A stretch of 32,988 nt of DNA from CAYXDO01 sp964463485 (GTDB lineage: Bacteria; Myxococcota; Kuafuiibacteriia; Kuafuiibacteriales; Kuafuiibacteriaceae), in NCBI GenBank assembly GCA_964463485.1, contig CAYXDO010000128.1:1-32988 (forward strand), in the 5' to 3' direction. Made by a program: the position numbers and the translations under genes. Every line of letters begins with the position of its first letter. Within the stretch, counting starts at the first letter, position 1. The notes beneath the pieces are model-generated. The model worked only from the letters and a program-made list of their open reading frames with translations. It made no database searches and was not told the DNA's origin. Of this stretch, positions 18,501 to 25,947 are shown in pieces.

Positions 18501-21499
18501 TCGAACGAGTACGACTCAGATCCGTCCCGGGCCGGTACGGCTCCGCCGAGGGAAGGTCCCCCGACTCTCAAAATCACCAACTCTCGGCCTCCGTTCGATT
18601 GTGCAAAATACAGCGCGCCGTCGGGCCCAACCGCGAGGGACCTCGAAGGAATGACCGAGAACTCACGCGCAGCCACTCCGCTCGCCAAAAACGTGCCAGG
18701 ACCCACGACGTCTTGGATGGTCCCGTCTAGCAGCAGCGCTCCTATCCGAGGCACTCCGTCCGTGTGAAAGTAGACCGTTCCGTCGTCGGCGACCGCGATC
18801 GAGCGCACCGTGTGCGTGACCGCCACCGAGCTCATCGAGCCGTCTGTCTCGATCCGAACGAGCGAGGTTCCGGCGCCCGCGTGCACGACGCCGTCTCCTC
18901 CCACCGCGATGCAGGTTGGGTCCGCGATGAGCGCGCTCCGCTCGATCACGGTCGTGATCGCTCCGCTTGGATCGATCCGCGCGATGCGGGAGGCCATGAC
19001 CACGAGGATCGAGCCGTCCGGCGAGGCTGCGATGGCCCGCGCCTCCTCGGGAAGACTGAAGAGAGGCTTCGTGGTTCGATCGGACGAGATCGAGCGGATC
19101 ATGCGGTTGAGGGGATCGAGCGCAATGACGTCCCCGTTCGGCATCAGCGCGAAGTCGCCGATGCTTGGGAGGGCCTGTCCGTCATTGTTGACGACGAGGT
19201 TTTGGATGAGGCCGACACGGTCGACTCGATCGATGTGGGCATAACCGACGTCGCTCCCCACGTAGAAATGCCCGTCGGGTCCCACCGCAAACCCAAATCC
19301 TGGATCAGCTTGGACGAGGACGGCCGGGGCGACGGCTCGACCGCTTGCAAGCAGGTTGCTTGCCGTGAACCCCGAGCTCGAGAGGACCTCAACGACCGTG
19401 CTTGCGCCGCGCTGACGCGCGCCATCTCCGCGCCAAAGCGATCCTTCCAGTCGGGAGAGCTCGTGCGCGGGCGAGAGTGTCCAGCCTCCGAAACCTTGCG
19501 CTCGTGCGTCGAGGGTGCCCAACGCGACGACGTACGAGGTCGAGTAGACTGCCTCCACGCCGTCCCTCGTTCGCAGCGCTTCCAGCTTCGTGAATGATCC
19601 AAAGCTAGACGAGGCCGACTCCGCGTCGAGCTCAGACAGGCCGCCATAGACGGCGTCGTAGGCATGTGAGACCTGAACGAGCGCGCGTGCCCCTTGCACC
19701 GATCGGCCAAAGGCATCGAGCCCATCCCAAGTGAAAGTGTGAGTTGCCAATGGCGTTGGTGCAAAAGTCCACTCGAAAGCTCTCCCCGCCACGTCGATCT
19801 TCACGTCGATCCGCTTCAAAGAAGGCGAAGGGTCGGAGTCAGTCAAAGCTACGCGAGTCGACCGAGTGGACAAGTACCCGGGCGCGCGGGCGCTCGTGTA
19901 GTGAAGTCGAAACGGAGTTCCCACGACCGCTATCGACTCTCCGAGAGTCTGTTCGTAACACCCGATCACCGATCCCTTGGTCGTGCAGTCCTTTGGCTCG
20001 TTTGGATCTCCTGAGCGTGGTCCTCCGCCTGGGCGGTCCGGCGGTTTGCTCGGCGGAGGCTCAGAGTCAGTCGGAGCGCTGCCGAGGTTGCAGTCATAGG
20101 GAGACATGTGCGGCACCAAGACCCGCCACACTCGGGTCCCGGGTGAGTACACGTCTGCCAGCGTTGCCCGTTCCGCGTCGGTGAGTCCGAGCCCGCTGAG
20201 CCGAGCGTTCGAGTCGGGACGGTGGTCTCCATCCAGGTCCACGCCTGCAAGTCCTCGGGCCGATTCGAGGATCTCGAGCACCACGCCGTCCCGCTCAGCC
20301 TTCCAGACTCGTCGCACTCGGTCGTACGTTCCGACCGGAACGATGGTGCCGACCGGAAACTCGAGAAAATTGTCTACGTAGAACACGGCCGGTTGGGAGA
20401 GCTCGACCTCGGCGTCGGCCGCTATCGCTTCGTCCGCGCTGAGCTCGACTGCGTAGGTATACAGTGACGTCGGCGGCAGGGTCGCGGGCATCGCCGACGG
20501 ACCTCGAGGTCCCACCGTGTACTCAGTCGCCCGAATCGTCAGCTCCGTCGCTGGAAGTGCCGAGCCGTCCTTTCGCCTCAGAAGTGCATGCGTGCCTGGC
20601 AGAACGAGCATCGTTGCGGTTCGTTCGCCCTCCGCGTCGGTCGCAGTCGTTGCACGAACGAGCTGGATATCCGCCTTGGTCAGGTCGATTCTCGTCGGCT
20701 TCGTGTCCAACGCCACCAACACGACTTCCCCGACGGAGTGAGTCGATTCCCAGCCGGGACGCACTCGCCGATCGGCTGGCAGGAACTCGGATCGTTCGAA
20801 TCGCAGGTCGATGGGCCCGCCCCCCAGCACGACAAGATCGAAACGACCTTCCTCGCGGGAGACTGTGCTGCCGAGCTCCGCGTGCCCTGCGACGTGAACG
20901 ACAGCTCGAGAGACGGGTTGTCCGCGTCGGTCGACGACTCGTCCGTGCACCCAGGCCAGTCGAACGTGATCGTCGAGTGCCCCCGGTTCGACTCCTGTTT
21001 GCACCGCGTCTGGGCCCTCGAGCAGCACGCGAGTGATTTCTGCCATGGAGGTCGCCTTCGTCGGATCGATGCGGCCGGCACGCGCTCGCGGATCGGGCGG
21101 AAGGCGATCATCGGTCACCTCTACGACCGACGGCCCCTCGAGCCACTTGCCCTCTCGGTCTCGGGCGGCGACCCTGAACTCGTGAGTCGAGCCAGGAATC
21201 AAGCCGGCCACTGACGAGACCCGCGAGCCCGGGTCGAGCTCCCTAAACATGATGTTGTCCTTCAAGAGTGCGTAACTGATCACTTCGCCCGTCGCGGCGG
21301 ACCACTCGAGCTTCAGGGACGAAGGATGCCTCTCGACGGCCCAGAGGACGCTTCCCGTCGGCCAGAAAACCTCAGCCGTGCCTGCGTCGACTGCACTCGC
21401 GTCGCCCGCCGAACTTGTCGGGCGCTCACTGTCGCCACAACTCGCCAGGCACAGGACGAGGACTGGGAACGATGATCGAGTCGCGCGTGGATGCCCCAC
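15533..21499 (-). CDS. RHS/YD-repeat lipoprotein with teneurin-like layout and Cys-rich C-terminal tip
   Basis: A 1988-aa protein starting at GTG 21499 with lipobox CLASC (Cys21). Domains in order: FN3-like (about 45-115), carboxypeptidase-regulatory-like (about 185-265), a region with GESIAVVGTPFRLHYTSARA that precedes YD repeats in teneurin-type proteins, an NHL-like propeller (about 740-1000, e.g. FAVGPDGHFYVGSDVGYAHI), YD repeats (about 1030-1800, e.g. YDSSGRLERLMDFDGN) and the RHS core near 1820-1859 (RDLDPRTGRWTARDP ... PISRRDPLGLW). RHS cores form a shell enclosing the C-terminal domain and usually mark polymorphic toxins. Here the tail after DPLGLW has about 130 residues, 9 Cys and many Gly; it matches no toxin domain I know. 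No candidate immunity gene follows: the next gene downstream is the convergent lipoprotein. Role: surface toxin, adhesin or structural protein. Confidence 0.93.
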   Translation of the reverse strand: MGHPRATRSSFPVLVLCLASCGDSERPTSSAGDASAVDAGTAEVFWPTGSVLWAVERHPSSLKLEWSAATGEVISYALLKDNIMFRELDPGSRVSSVAGLIPGSTHEFRVAARDREGKWLEGPSVVEVTDDRLPPDPRARAGRIDPTKATSMAEITRVLLEGPDAVQTGVEPGALDDHVRLAWVHGRVVDRRGQPVSRAVVHVAGHAELGSTVSREEGRFDLVVLGGGPIDLRFERSEFLPADRRVRPGWESTHSVGEVVLVALDTKPTRIDLTKADIQLVRATTATDAEGERTATMLVLPGTHALLRRKDGSALPATELTIRATEYTVGPRGPSAMPATLPPTSLYTYAVELSADEAIAADAEVELSQPAVFYVDNFLEFPVGTIVPVGTYDRVRRVWKAERDGVVLEILESARGLAGVDLDGDHRPDSNARLSGLGLTDAERATLADVYSPGTRVWRVLVPHMSPYDCNLGSAPTDSEPPPSKPPDRPGGGPRSGDPNEPKDCTTKGSVIGCYEQTLGESIAVVGTPFRLHYTSARAPGYLSTRSTRVALTDSDPSPSLKRIDVKIDVAGRAFEWTFAPTPLATHTFTWDGLDAFGRSVQGARALVQVSHAYDAVYGGLSELDAESASSSFGSFTKLEALRTRDGVEAVYSTSYVVALGTLDARAQGFGGWTLSPAHELSRLEGSLWRGDGARQRGASTVVEVLSSSGFTASNLLASGRAVAPAVLVQADPGFGFAVGPDGHFYVGSDVGYAHIDRVDRVGLIQNLVVNNDGQALPSIGDFALMPNGDVIALDPLNRMIRSISSDRTTKPLFSLPEEARAIAASPDGSILVVMASRIARIDPSGAITTVIERSALIADPTCIAVGGDGVVHAGAGTSLVRIETDGSMSSVAVTHTVRSIAVADDGTVYFHTDGVPRIGALLLDGTIQDVVGPGTFLASGVAAREFSVIPSRSLAVGPDGALYFAQSNGGRELVILRVGGPSLGGAVPARDGSESYSFDSAARHAATVDGRTGTQVMTLAYDSSGRLERLMDFDGNTTVIERNAEGMADAIVSPTGFRTTLSRDANGYLTSIENPAGEAVTLSHDAAGLLRSLEDAEGGRHVYGYDALGLLVSDVGPGGLESTSLTLTSSLSGLVIAKTSSSGDVTVFTGSRLTNGEYLQTYRDPAGALTTERFHPTGHREVNLPDGRSVLIESGSDARFGLSVSNFRRIFETDGLTSSDVTFSQTIDLASPLDPTRAALLTEEMNRDGHIFTRVWNADARTLTLTSPEGRVRQRDFDEAGRLTVARLALTPDPVRFSYGSRGELTETTRGTTAWKYGYDAGMRITSVSNALGETWNHSYDLAGRRTSIRSPLGHVHGFAYDRAGRAVEYRAPNGASHTILRGPDGAVTAYSPPSVAAYSFTRGADGRRVLSTLPSGRSTRTTYLPGGRIRERTSDDGVTVTYSYADATDRPTEIHRTTAVAGQDSTLRLTHAGKRLTRVETLGASSGVFTYGYSSDGALESMDFDGRTDAVAFDRDGLMISVGAMSLDRAGPQGTATVITVGSMAIVRTFDTSGKLIQKELSIGNVPKWSWQRMADASGRVVSESYSGVAGTSHRTFDYDLDGRLILVRDGAAALEAYAFDENGNRTARTLGGVAQNSTYSEADEILTAGASSFSVVDGFVGQRGGDSFAYANDGTLLEAQVGAEIVRYVYDGLERRVARRAGSAVLMYFYGDLRNPFLLTHVRDDAGTLSRLYYDDSDALVAIDRDGSWLFIGTDPRGSPIAVFDEAGTLLRAIEYSAFGEVISDSNPGLEVFLGFAGGIDDRTTGLLRFGYRDLDPRTGRWTARDPLLLGSDQRNLFAYVGNDPISRRDPLGLWCIGASAYVGLGLGVKLCQDDKGTAKCWEFGAGGGFDLEFALDEALPETAFKGKLELEGGCEIGGIGLSIGVECEQEVGCPGIECKTKGKIGPFEVDEQDGRKLHADGIPTDLKADCGVRGKAAYEKCRRL

Positions 21500-21599
21500 T
21501 CTCGATTGATACCATCAGGCCAGCGCGACGGAAAGCCCCCCTGTGCGCGAGTGCGCGATCGACGGGCGCCCCACCTCGACGGCAACGGGAAACGGGAAA

Positions 21600-21990
21600 A
21601 GTGCCCGGCACCCCCCGGGAAACGGAACGGGAACGGTGCGGAAACGGGAACGGTGCCGGGAACGGTGCCTGCGGAAACGGTGCCCGGCACTGTCCGAAAC
21701 GCCCGGGCCCGGCACTGTCCGAAACGCCCGGGCACTGTCCGAAACGCCCGGAGGCACTGTCCGAAACGCCCGGGCACTGTCCGAAACGCCCGGGGAACGG
21801 TGCGGAAACGGGAGCGGTGCCCGGAAACGGGAGCGGTGGTGCCCCGGAAACGGGAGCGGTGGTGCCCGGCACTGTCCGAAACGCCCGGGCAGGGGCTGTC
21901 CGAAACGCACTGTCCGAAACGCCCGGGCCTGGCACTGTCCGAAACGCCCGGGAGGAGGGGGAACGGTGCCCGGCACTGTCCGAAACGGGG
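21600..21990. repeat. GC-rich short-repeat array
   Basis: Ten copies of (GG)CACTGTCCGAAACGCCCG start near 21686, 21711, 21731, 21753, 21773, 21868, 21894, 21907, 21931 and 21972, with spacings of 20-25 bases where contiguous. Between and before them are variants of GGAACGGTGC and GGAAACGGGAGCGGTG. The last unit runs straight into the 2.1-kb duplication at 21989. The same family is found at 24160-24255 and, as GGCACTGTCC, at 1905-2190. There are no unique spacers, so this is not a CRISPR. The remaining part of this gap (21500-21599) is unremarkable. Confidence 0.92.
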
Positions 21991-24084
21991 TCAGTGTGTG
22001 TGTGCGGGGTCCGTCGCGGACTGCAATGGCCGCACGGAGGACGGTTGTGAGTCCGACCCGCTCGTCGACGAGCTCAACTGTGGACGGTGTGGTCGCGGGT
22101 GCCCCTCCGGGGTGAGTTGCGAGGCCGGAGAATGCGCTTGCGAGGAGTCCGAGGTCGGTGCGGGCTGGTCTCCCGCGGTGTCCGCGGACGGCTCGGCTTT
22201 CGCGTTCGCCTCGAGCGAGGGCGTGAGACTCGGGTCCCCTTCTGGCGGTTGGGTCCGAGCCGACGTCGGTTCGGACGGAGCAACCGCGGACGCGGTCGCC
22301 GAGATGGTCGCGATCTCGGGCGATGGGTCGACGGTGGCGTTCTCGTCGCGTGCGACCAACCTCGACTTTCTGTCGAGACCGGCATTCCGAGAGCTCGCGT
22401 CGAACACCTTGTTCCCGTCCATCGCGGTGGGCGCCGACGGCAATCCCATCGTCGCCTGGCTCGATGGCAACTCGCTCGAGATCAACGCCGCTCGCTGCGC
22501 GGAACCCACCTGTGAGTCTCCGGTGGAGGCCCACGTCCTTGGTTCCGCCGGTATCGTGGGTGGGTACATCTCCCTGGGAATCGATCCTGCAGGTCGACCG
22601 GTCGTGGTCTGGTACGACGACGACGAGGGTGATTTGGTCTACGCGCTGTGCGGTACTCCGTCGTGCAGCGCATCGAATCAAGTTCATCGCGTGGACACGG
22701 TGGGGCTCGTGGGCGCGCACGCGTCGCTCGCCTTCGCGCCGAACGGGTTCGCGGTGATCGCTTATTTCGCGATCGAGCAGCGCGACCTGAAAGTCGCAGT
22801 CTGCCTGGACGAGGCCTGCTCGACCTCCGTCCGCCGAACGCTCGATACGACCGGCTTCACGGGCACGGAGACTTCGATCGCGGTGAGAGCGGACGGTCGC
22901 CCGGTGATCTCGTACCGAGAGGAGCTGAAGTCGGTCTTGAAGCTTGTGAGTTGCGGAGACTCGACTTGCTCGGCCAACAACAACATCACGGACCTCGGCT
23001 TGGGCGGCGCCACCACGTCGCTGGCGCTGCTCGCGGATGGAGCTCCGGTCGTGGCTCATCAGTCGGTGGACGGCGTGGAGGTCGTGGCTTGCGCCGACCC
23101 GGAGTGTCTCGCCGCACCCACAAATCATTTGATCGCTCCATCTGCCTCTTCCCCCTCGTTGGCACTCGACTCCGAAGGGCGGCCGGTCGTCGCCGTCACT
23201 CGGAGCGACGGCGTCGGGATCGTGCGGTGCCAGGACGACCGCTGCGACTCGTTCGCTGGCACCGCGACCGTCGCGCTGGCTGGGAGTTACGAGGTCGATT
23301 TGTCCATCGTCGACGGGCGAGTCTTCATGGCGTTTCGCGACGACGTAGAAGGTCGGCTCCGTGCGGGGTTCTGCTTCTTGGAGGCTTGCGGACGGGACGA
23401 TGGGTTCGAGGATATTTTCATGGCAAAGGGCGGGTCGGTCGCGCGAGTGAGCTTGGGTCACGATGGCTCTCCAGCGAACGGGCCTTCGATGAACCCTTCC
23501 CTTTCGGGCGACGGCGGCACCTTGGCGTTCGTGTCGGCGGCCTCGAATTTGGTGCGAGGAGATGAGAACGACGTCAGCGAGGTGTTCGTGTTCAACGCGG
23601 GCTCAGGGGCGGTCGAGAGAGTTACGGGAGGGGGTGTCGAGCCCGACGGGGACTCTCTCGAACCCTCGGTTTCGTCGGACGGGCGATTTGTCGCATTCAG
23701 CACGAGCGCGACGAATCTGGGCGGGCCTCCTGGGCTCTTCGTCTACGACCGCGTGCTTCGTGAGCTCCGGCCGGTCGCGGGCGGAGCATCCAAGAGGGCG
23801 CCTCGCCTTCGAGGGCGCAAGCTCGTCTCCGTCGGCGACGGCGTCTGGGTTCACGAGCTGGAAGGCGGGACGTCGCGGCGAGCGGCCGAAGGGACGAGCG
23901 CCGATCTGGACGAGGAGGGTCGGTTCCTCGTTCATGCGAGCGCAGGTCACATCGGAGTCATCGACCTTGCGGCGTCGATCTCGGCGACGGTGGCCGCCGG
24001 AGAGTTGCCTGTCATGGCAGGGAACGGGTCCGTGGTCGCGTATGAGCGCGAAGGCCTGTTGTTCGCGCGCAGCCCGTGCCTGCT
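21989..24084. repeat. Long direct repeat, copy 2 (2,096 bp)
   Basis: Nearly identical to 13372-15467, in the same orientation. Its left edge abuts the short-repeat array; its right edge is a 3' flank (CTGCGCTGAGGAGAGTCAGT) that resembles the flank of the mosaic pseudogene at 25706-25750 more than that of copy 1. Confidence 0.95.
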
Positions 24085-24091
24085 GCGCTGA
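21989..24091 (+). pseudogene. 5'-truncated copy of the Cys-rich/PD40 lipoprotein gene
   Basis: This copy has the C-terminal 700 residues of the parent: the last Cys-rich repeat, the C-x4-C repeat domain and the PD40 propeller. It lacks the signal peptide, lipobox and first half. The frame stays open leftward through the whole GC-rich array to ATG 21491 (866 codons), but that leader is a translation of the repeats (RNARALSETPG-type peptide) without a signal sequence, so a secreted product is not expected. I call it a pseudogene or donor cassette, not a gene. The stop codon context (CTGCGCTGA) differs from the parent (CTCCGGTGA). Confidence 0.8.
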
Positions 24092-24159
24092 GGAGAGTCA
24101 GTGGACGCGGCTGCTCCCTTTGCTGGTCAAAAAGGCGAATCAAGCCCCGCCTCCGCCGG

Positions 24160-24255
24160 GTCCGAAACGACGCGGAAACGACGCGCCCGGCACTGTCCGA
24201 AACGCCGCTGCCCCAGGGGGCACTGTCCCAAACGCCGCACCGTCTGAAACGCAGC
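24160..24255. repeat. Degenerate short-repeat cluster
   Basis: Contains GTCCGAAACGACGCGGAAACG, GGCACTGTCCGAAACGCCG, GGCACTGTCCCAAACGCCG and GTCTGAAACGC, which are variants of the 21686-21990 units. Together with the repeat at 24261-24321 it fills the gap 24092-24407, in which I see no gene. Confidence 0.8.
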
Positions 24256-24260
24256 GAGCA

Positions 24261-24321
24261 AACGCGCGTCGCCTCGCACGTCGAGTCTCGCGAAAGCCGC
24301 GGTCGCATTCCAGTCGCTTGG
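24261..24321. repeat. About 60-bp dispersed repeat, copy A
   Basis: AACGCGCGTCGCCTCGCACG is followed by GAGTCTCGCGAAAGCCGCGG and TCGCATTCCAGTCGCTTGG. The same sequence with few changes occupies 27223-27284, where it overlaps the start of the lipoprotein gene on the minus strand. The 38 bases from CGAGTCTCG on are identical in both copies. Confidence 0.9.
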
Positions 24322-24363
24322 CATGACACCAGAATGACTCCACCGGCCCGATTCGTGGCCGCG

Positions 24364-24399
24364 TGAAACATCGGAGCTCAGGAGTTTCAATACTTGACA
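24364..24399 (+). promoter_or_regulatory. Possible operator and -35 element of the toxin-antitoxin pair
   Basis: An inverted repeat TGAAAC (24364-24369) / GTTTCA (24384-24389) with a 14-base spacer is followed by TTGACA (24394-24399). An MqsA-like antitoxin with a helix-turn-helix domain would be expected to bind such a palindrome. A good -10 box at the right distance is not evident (ATCATA at 24417 is weak). If TTGACA is the -35 box, the toxin would start later than ATG 24408, so the two calls compete. Confidence 0.3.
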
Positions 24400-24407
24400 A
24401 AAAATCA

Positions 24408-24731
24408 ATGTACCGCATCATACAAGTGGTGCCCTCGACCGACTGGACTCCGGAGTTGCGTCTCAGCGGACCCGACGCGAAGGCCCTACTCGATGCAATC
24501 CGGACCACCGGCGAATGGAACCTCGGCGATCATGCCGTGAAGGAAATGGAGAAGGACGATCTCGACATGCAAGATGCGAGAAACGTGCTGCGGGGCGGGG
24601 TCGTTCAGGAGCCCGAGTTCGAGAATGGAGAGTGGAGGTATCAAGTGCGGACGTCCAAAATGACGTTCGTGATCGCCTTCGAGAGCAGGACCAGGTTCGC
24701 GGTTGTGACCGCTTGGAGGAACAAGAGATGA
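24408..24731 (+). CDS. DUF4258-type toxin candidate of a type II toxin-antitoxin pair
   Basis: A small basic protein of 107 residues from ATG 24408. The part WNLGDHAVKEMEKDDLDMQD ... YQVRTSKMTFVIAFESRTRF ... VVTAW fits DUF4258, a RelE/MqsR-like fold with a conserved His near the N-terminus and a closing beta strand 'VVTA'. Proteins of this group are usually ribosome- or RNA-targeting toxins or toxin-like partners. The ATGA overlap at 24728-24731 with a downstream YgiT/MqsA-like gene supports a toxin-first operon, the order found for mqsRA. GTG 24363 and GTG 24426/24429 are alternative starts. Base composition is clearly less GC-rich than its neighbours, and both sides are repeat-rich, which suggests horizontal acquisition. 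Confidence 0.75.
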   Translation: MYRIIQVVPSTDWTPELRLSGPDAKALLDAIRTTGEWNLGDHAVKEMEKDDLDMQDARNVLRGGVVQEPEFENGEWRYQVRTSKMTFVIAFESRTRFAVVTAWRNKR

Positions 24732-25234
24732 GATGCAGACAATGTGACTCTGAGATGAACGTCTCCATCGAGAACTACAAGTACGACGCGAGCGGGCTCG
24801 ACAATTGGACTCTTGAAGGTATTGAAGTCCGTCATTGCCCCAAGTGCGGTGAGCGAGAGGCCATTATCCCGAGGCTCGATGACTTGCATCGGATGATCGA
24901 GGTGGCCTTGGCGGTCAAACGGGAGCGGCTACTCCCCAAAGAAATTCGGTTTCTACGAAAAGGCCTTGGCTTGTCCAGCTCGGAGTTCGCCAAGAAAATC
25001 GGCGTTGATCCGGCCACGGTGTCTCGCTGGGAGAGCGTCGAAAATCCAACTGCAATGGGCACTCCCGCCGAACGACTCCTGCGTCTTCTCGTCATCCATA
25101 GTGAGCCCGTGCAAAGCTATGCGTTGGAAGATATGGCGGTAGAGGAGCCGACTCCAAAAGGACTCCCCAGGCGCATTGCTTACACGCCCAATGGTTGGAC
25201 ACCAGGAGTAACCGAGACCTCACTGAGAGTCTGA
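24728..25234 (+). CDS. MqsA/YgiT-type antitoxin: zinc finger plus XRE helix-turn-helix
   Basis: A 168-aa protein with two CxxC knuckles (Cys3, Cys6, Cys37, Cys40), the YgiT-type zinc finger, a linker helix (DDLHRMIEVALAVKRER) and an HTH domain at about 72-115 (IRFLRKGLGLSSSEFAKKIG ... PATVSRWES). This is the architecture of MqsA: the zinc finger binds the toxin, the HTH binds DNA and autoregulates. The C-terminal 40 residues (after LLRLLVIHSEPVQSY) go beyond the usual length. The ATG overlaps the toxin stop (ATGA), so it is translationally coupled. The last bases run into the mosaic pseudogene region. Confidence 0.85.
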   Translation: MRCRQCDSEMNVSIENYKYDASGLDNWTLEGIEVRHCPKCGEREAIIPRLDDLHRMIEVALAVKRERLLPKEIRFLRKGLGLSSSEFAKKIGVDPATVSRWESVENPTAMGTPAERLLRLLVIHSEPVQSYALEDMAVEEPTPKGLPRRIAYTPNGWTPGVTETSLRV

Positions 25235-25283
25235 AAAGGCGCACGGGGTGTTCTCCTGGGGCCGTGGCTCGACGAATCGATGA

Positions 25284-25716
25284 CGTACTCATGACGAACG
25301 TCGCCGAGTCGTTGGAACTCGATCCCGCGAGCGCGTCCTGGCGCGTGACCAAGAAGCATCCGTCGTGGATGTCCGAGGTCAGGCTCCCGTACCGGCGGGC
25401 GACGCGGTGCAGGGAGCACCGCCGCAAGGACGTGTTGAGAATGGACGATGCGGAGGTCGCGTTCGGGATCGTCAGGGGCATCAGAACAAACAGGCCGTCC
25501 GGTAATCTCGTACCGAGAGCTGTCAACGCTCTGGACGAGGAGGGTCGGTTCCTCGTTCATGCGAGCGCATGTCACATCGGAGTCATCGACCTTGCGGCGA
25601 CGCTCTCGGTGACGGTGGCAGCCGAAGAGTTGCCTGTCATCGCGGGGGATGGGTCCGTGGTCGCGTATGAGCAGAGAGGGGTGTTGTTCGCGCGGAGCCC
25701 GGGCCTGCTGCGCTGA
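25284..25716 (+). pseudogene. Three-part mosaic relic of the two local lipoprotein genes
   Basis: Bases 25284-25479 match 8907-9102 of the lipoprotein at 8637-9959 without gaps (same reading frame, e.g. LDPASASWRVTK, EVRLPYRRATRCRE). Bases about 25493-25520 match 14279-14306 of the Cys-rich lipoprotein gene (GTAATCTCGTACCGAGAG versus GTGATCTCGTACCGAGAG). Bases 25531-25716 match 15289-15474, the end of that gene, including the stop at the same place. All three pieces stay in one open frame (from ATG 25195 or 25291), yet no signal peptide is present. Each piece has diverged by several substitutions, so it is older than the 2.1-kb duplication. It is best read as a decayed paralogue with internal deletions, or a recombination product. 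Confidence 0.85.
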
Positions 25717-25780
25717 GGAGAGTCAGTAGACGCCGCTGCTCCCTTTGCTGCGCAGAGTCGGCGACATTTTCGAAGACGGT

Positions 25781-25823
25781 CCTGGGAGCGCAGGCATCTT
25801 GCCTGCGCGTAAGCTTCGCGGAC
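25781..25823. repeat. Dispersed hairpin repeat (copy 3)
   Basis: CCTGGGAGCGCAGGCATCTT, then GCCTGCGCGTAAGCTTCGCG. Same element as 2021-2069; the hairpin arms are CGCAGGC/GCCTGCG with loop ATCTT, a compensated change relative to copy 2. Confidence 0.9.
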
Positions 25824-25862
25824 TCGACTTGCCGTATGCTCCGGTGTCTCACCGATCCATAC

Positions 25863-25907
25863 GGGCGATGAGCCTCCGCGAGTCTTTCGCACCAACTCGT
25901 TCCGTTC
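25863..25907. repeat. 45-bp dispersed repeat, copy A
   Basis: From GGGCGATGAGCCTCCGCGAG through TCTTTCGCACCAACTCGTTC to CGTTC. It matches 27551-27595 with two mismatches and equal length. Both copies lie downstream of relics derived from the 8637-9959 gene. Confidence 0.9.
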
Positions 25908-25947
25908 CAAATAGCAAGACGCACACCTGCCAACTCGACGCTGCGAC

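Noticed and set aside
21600..21990. Possible CRISPR array
   Set aside because: Units are partly contiguous and degenerate, with no spacers of constant length and no cas genes in the window.
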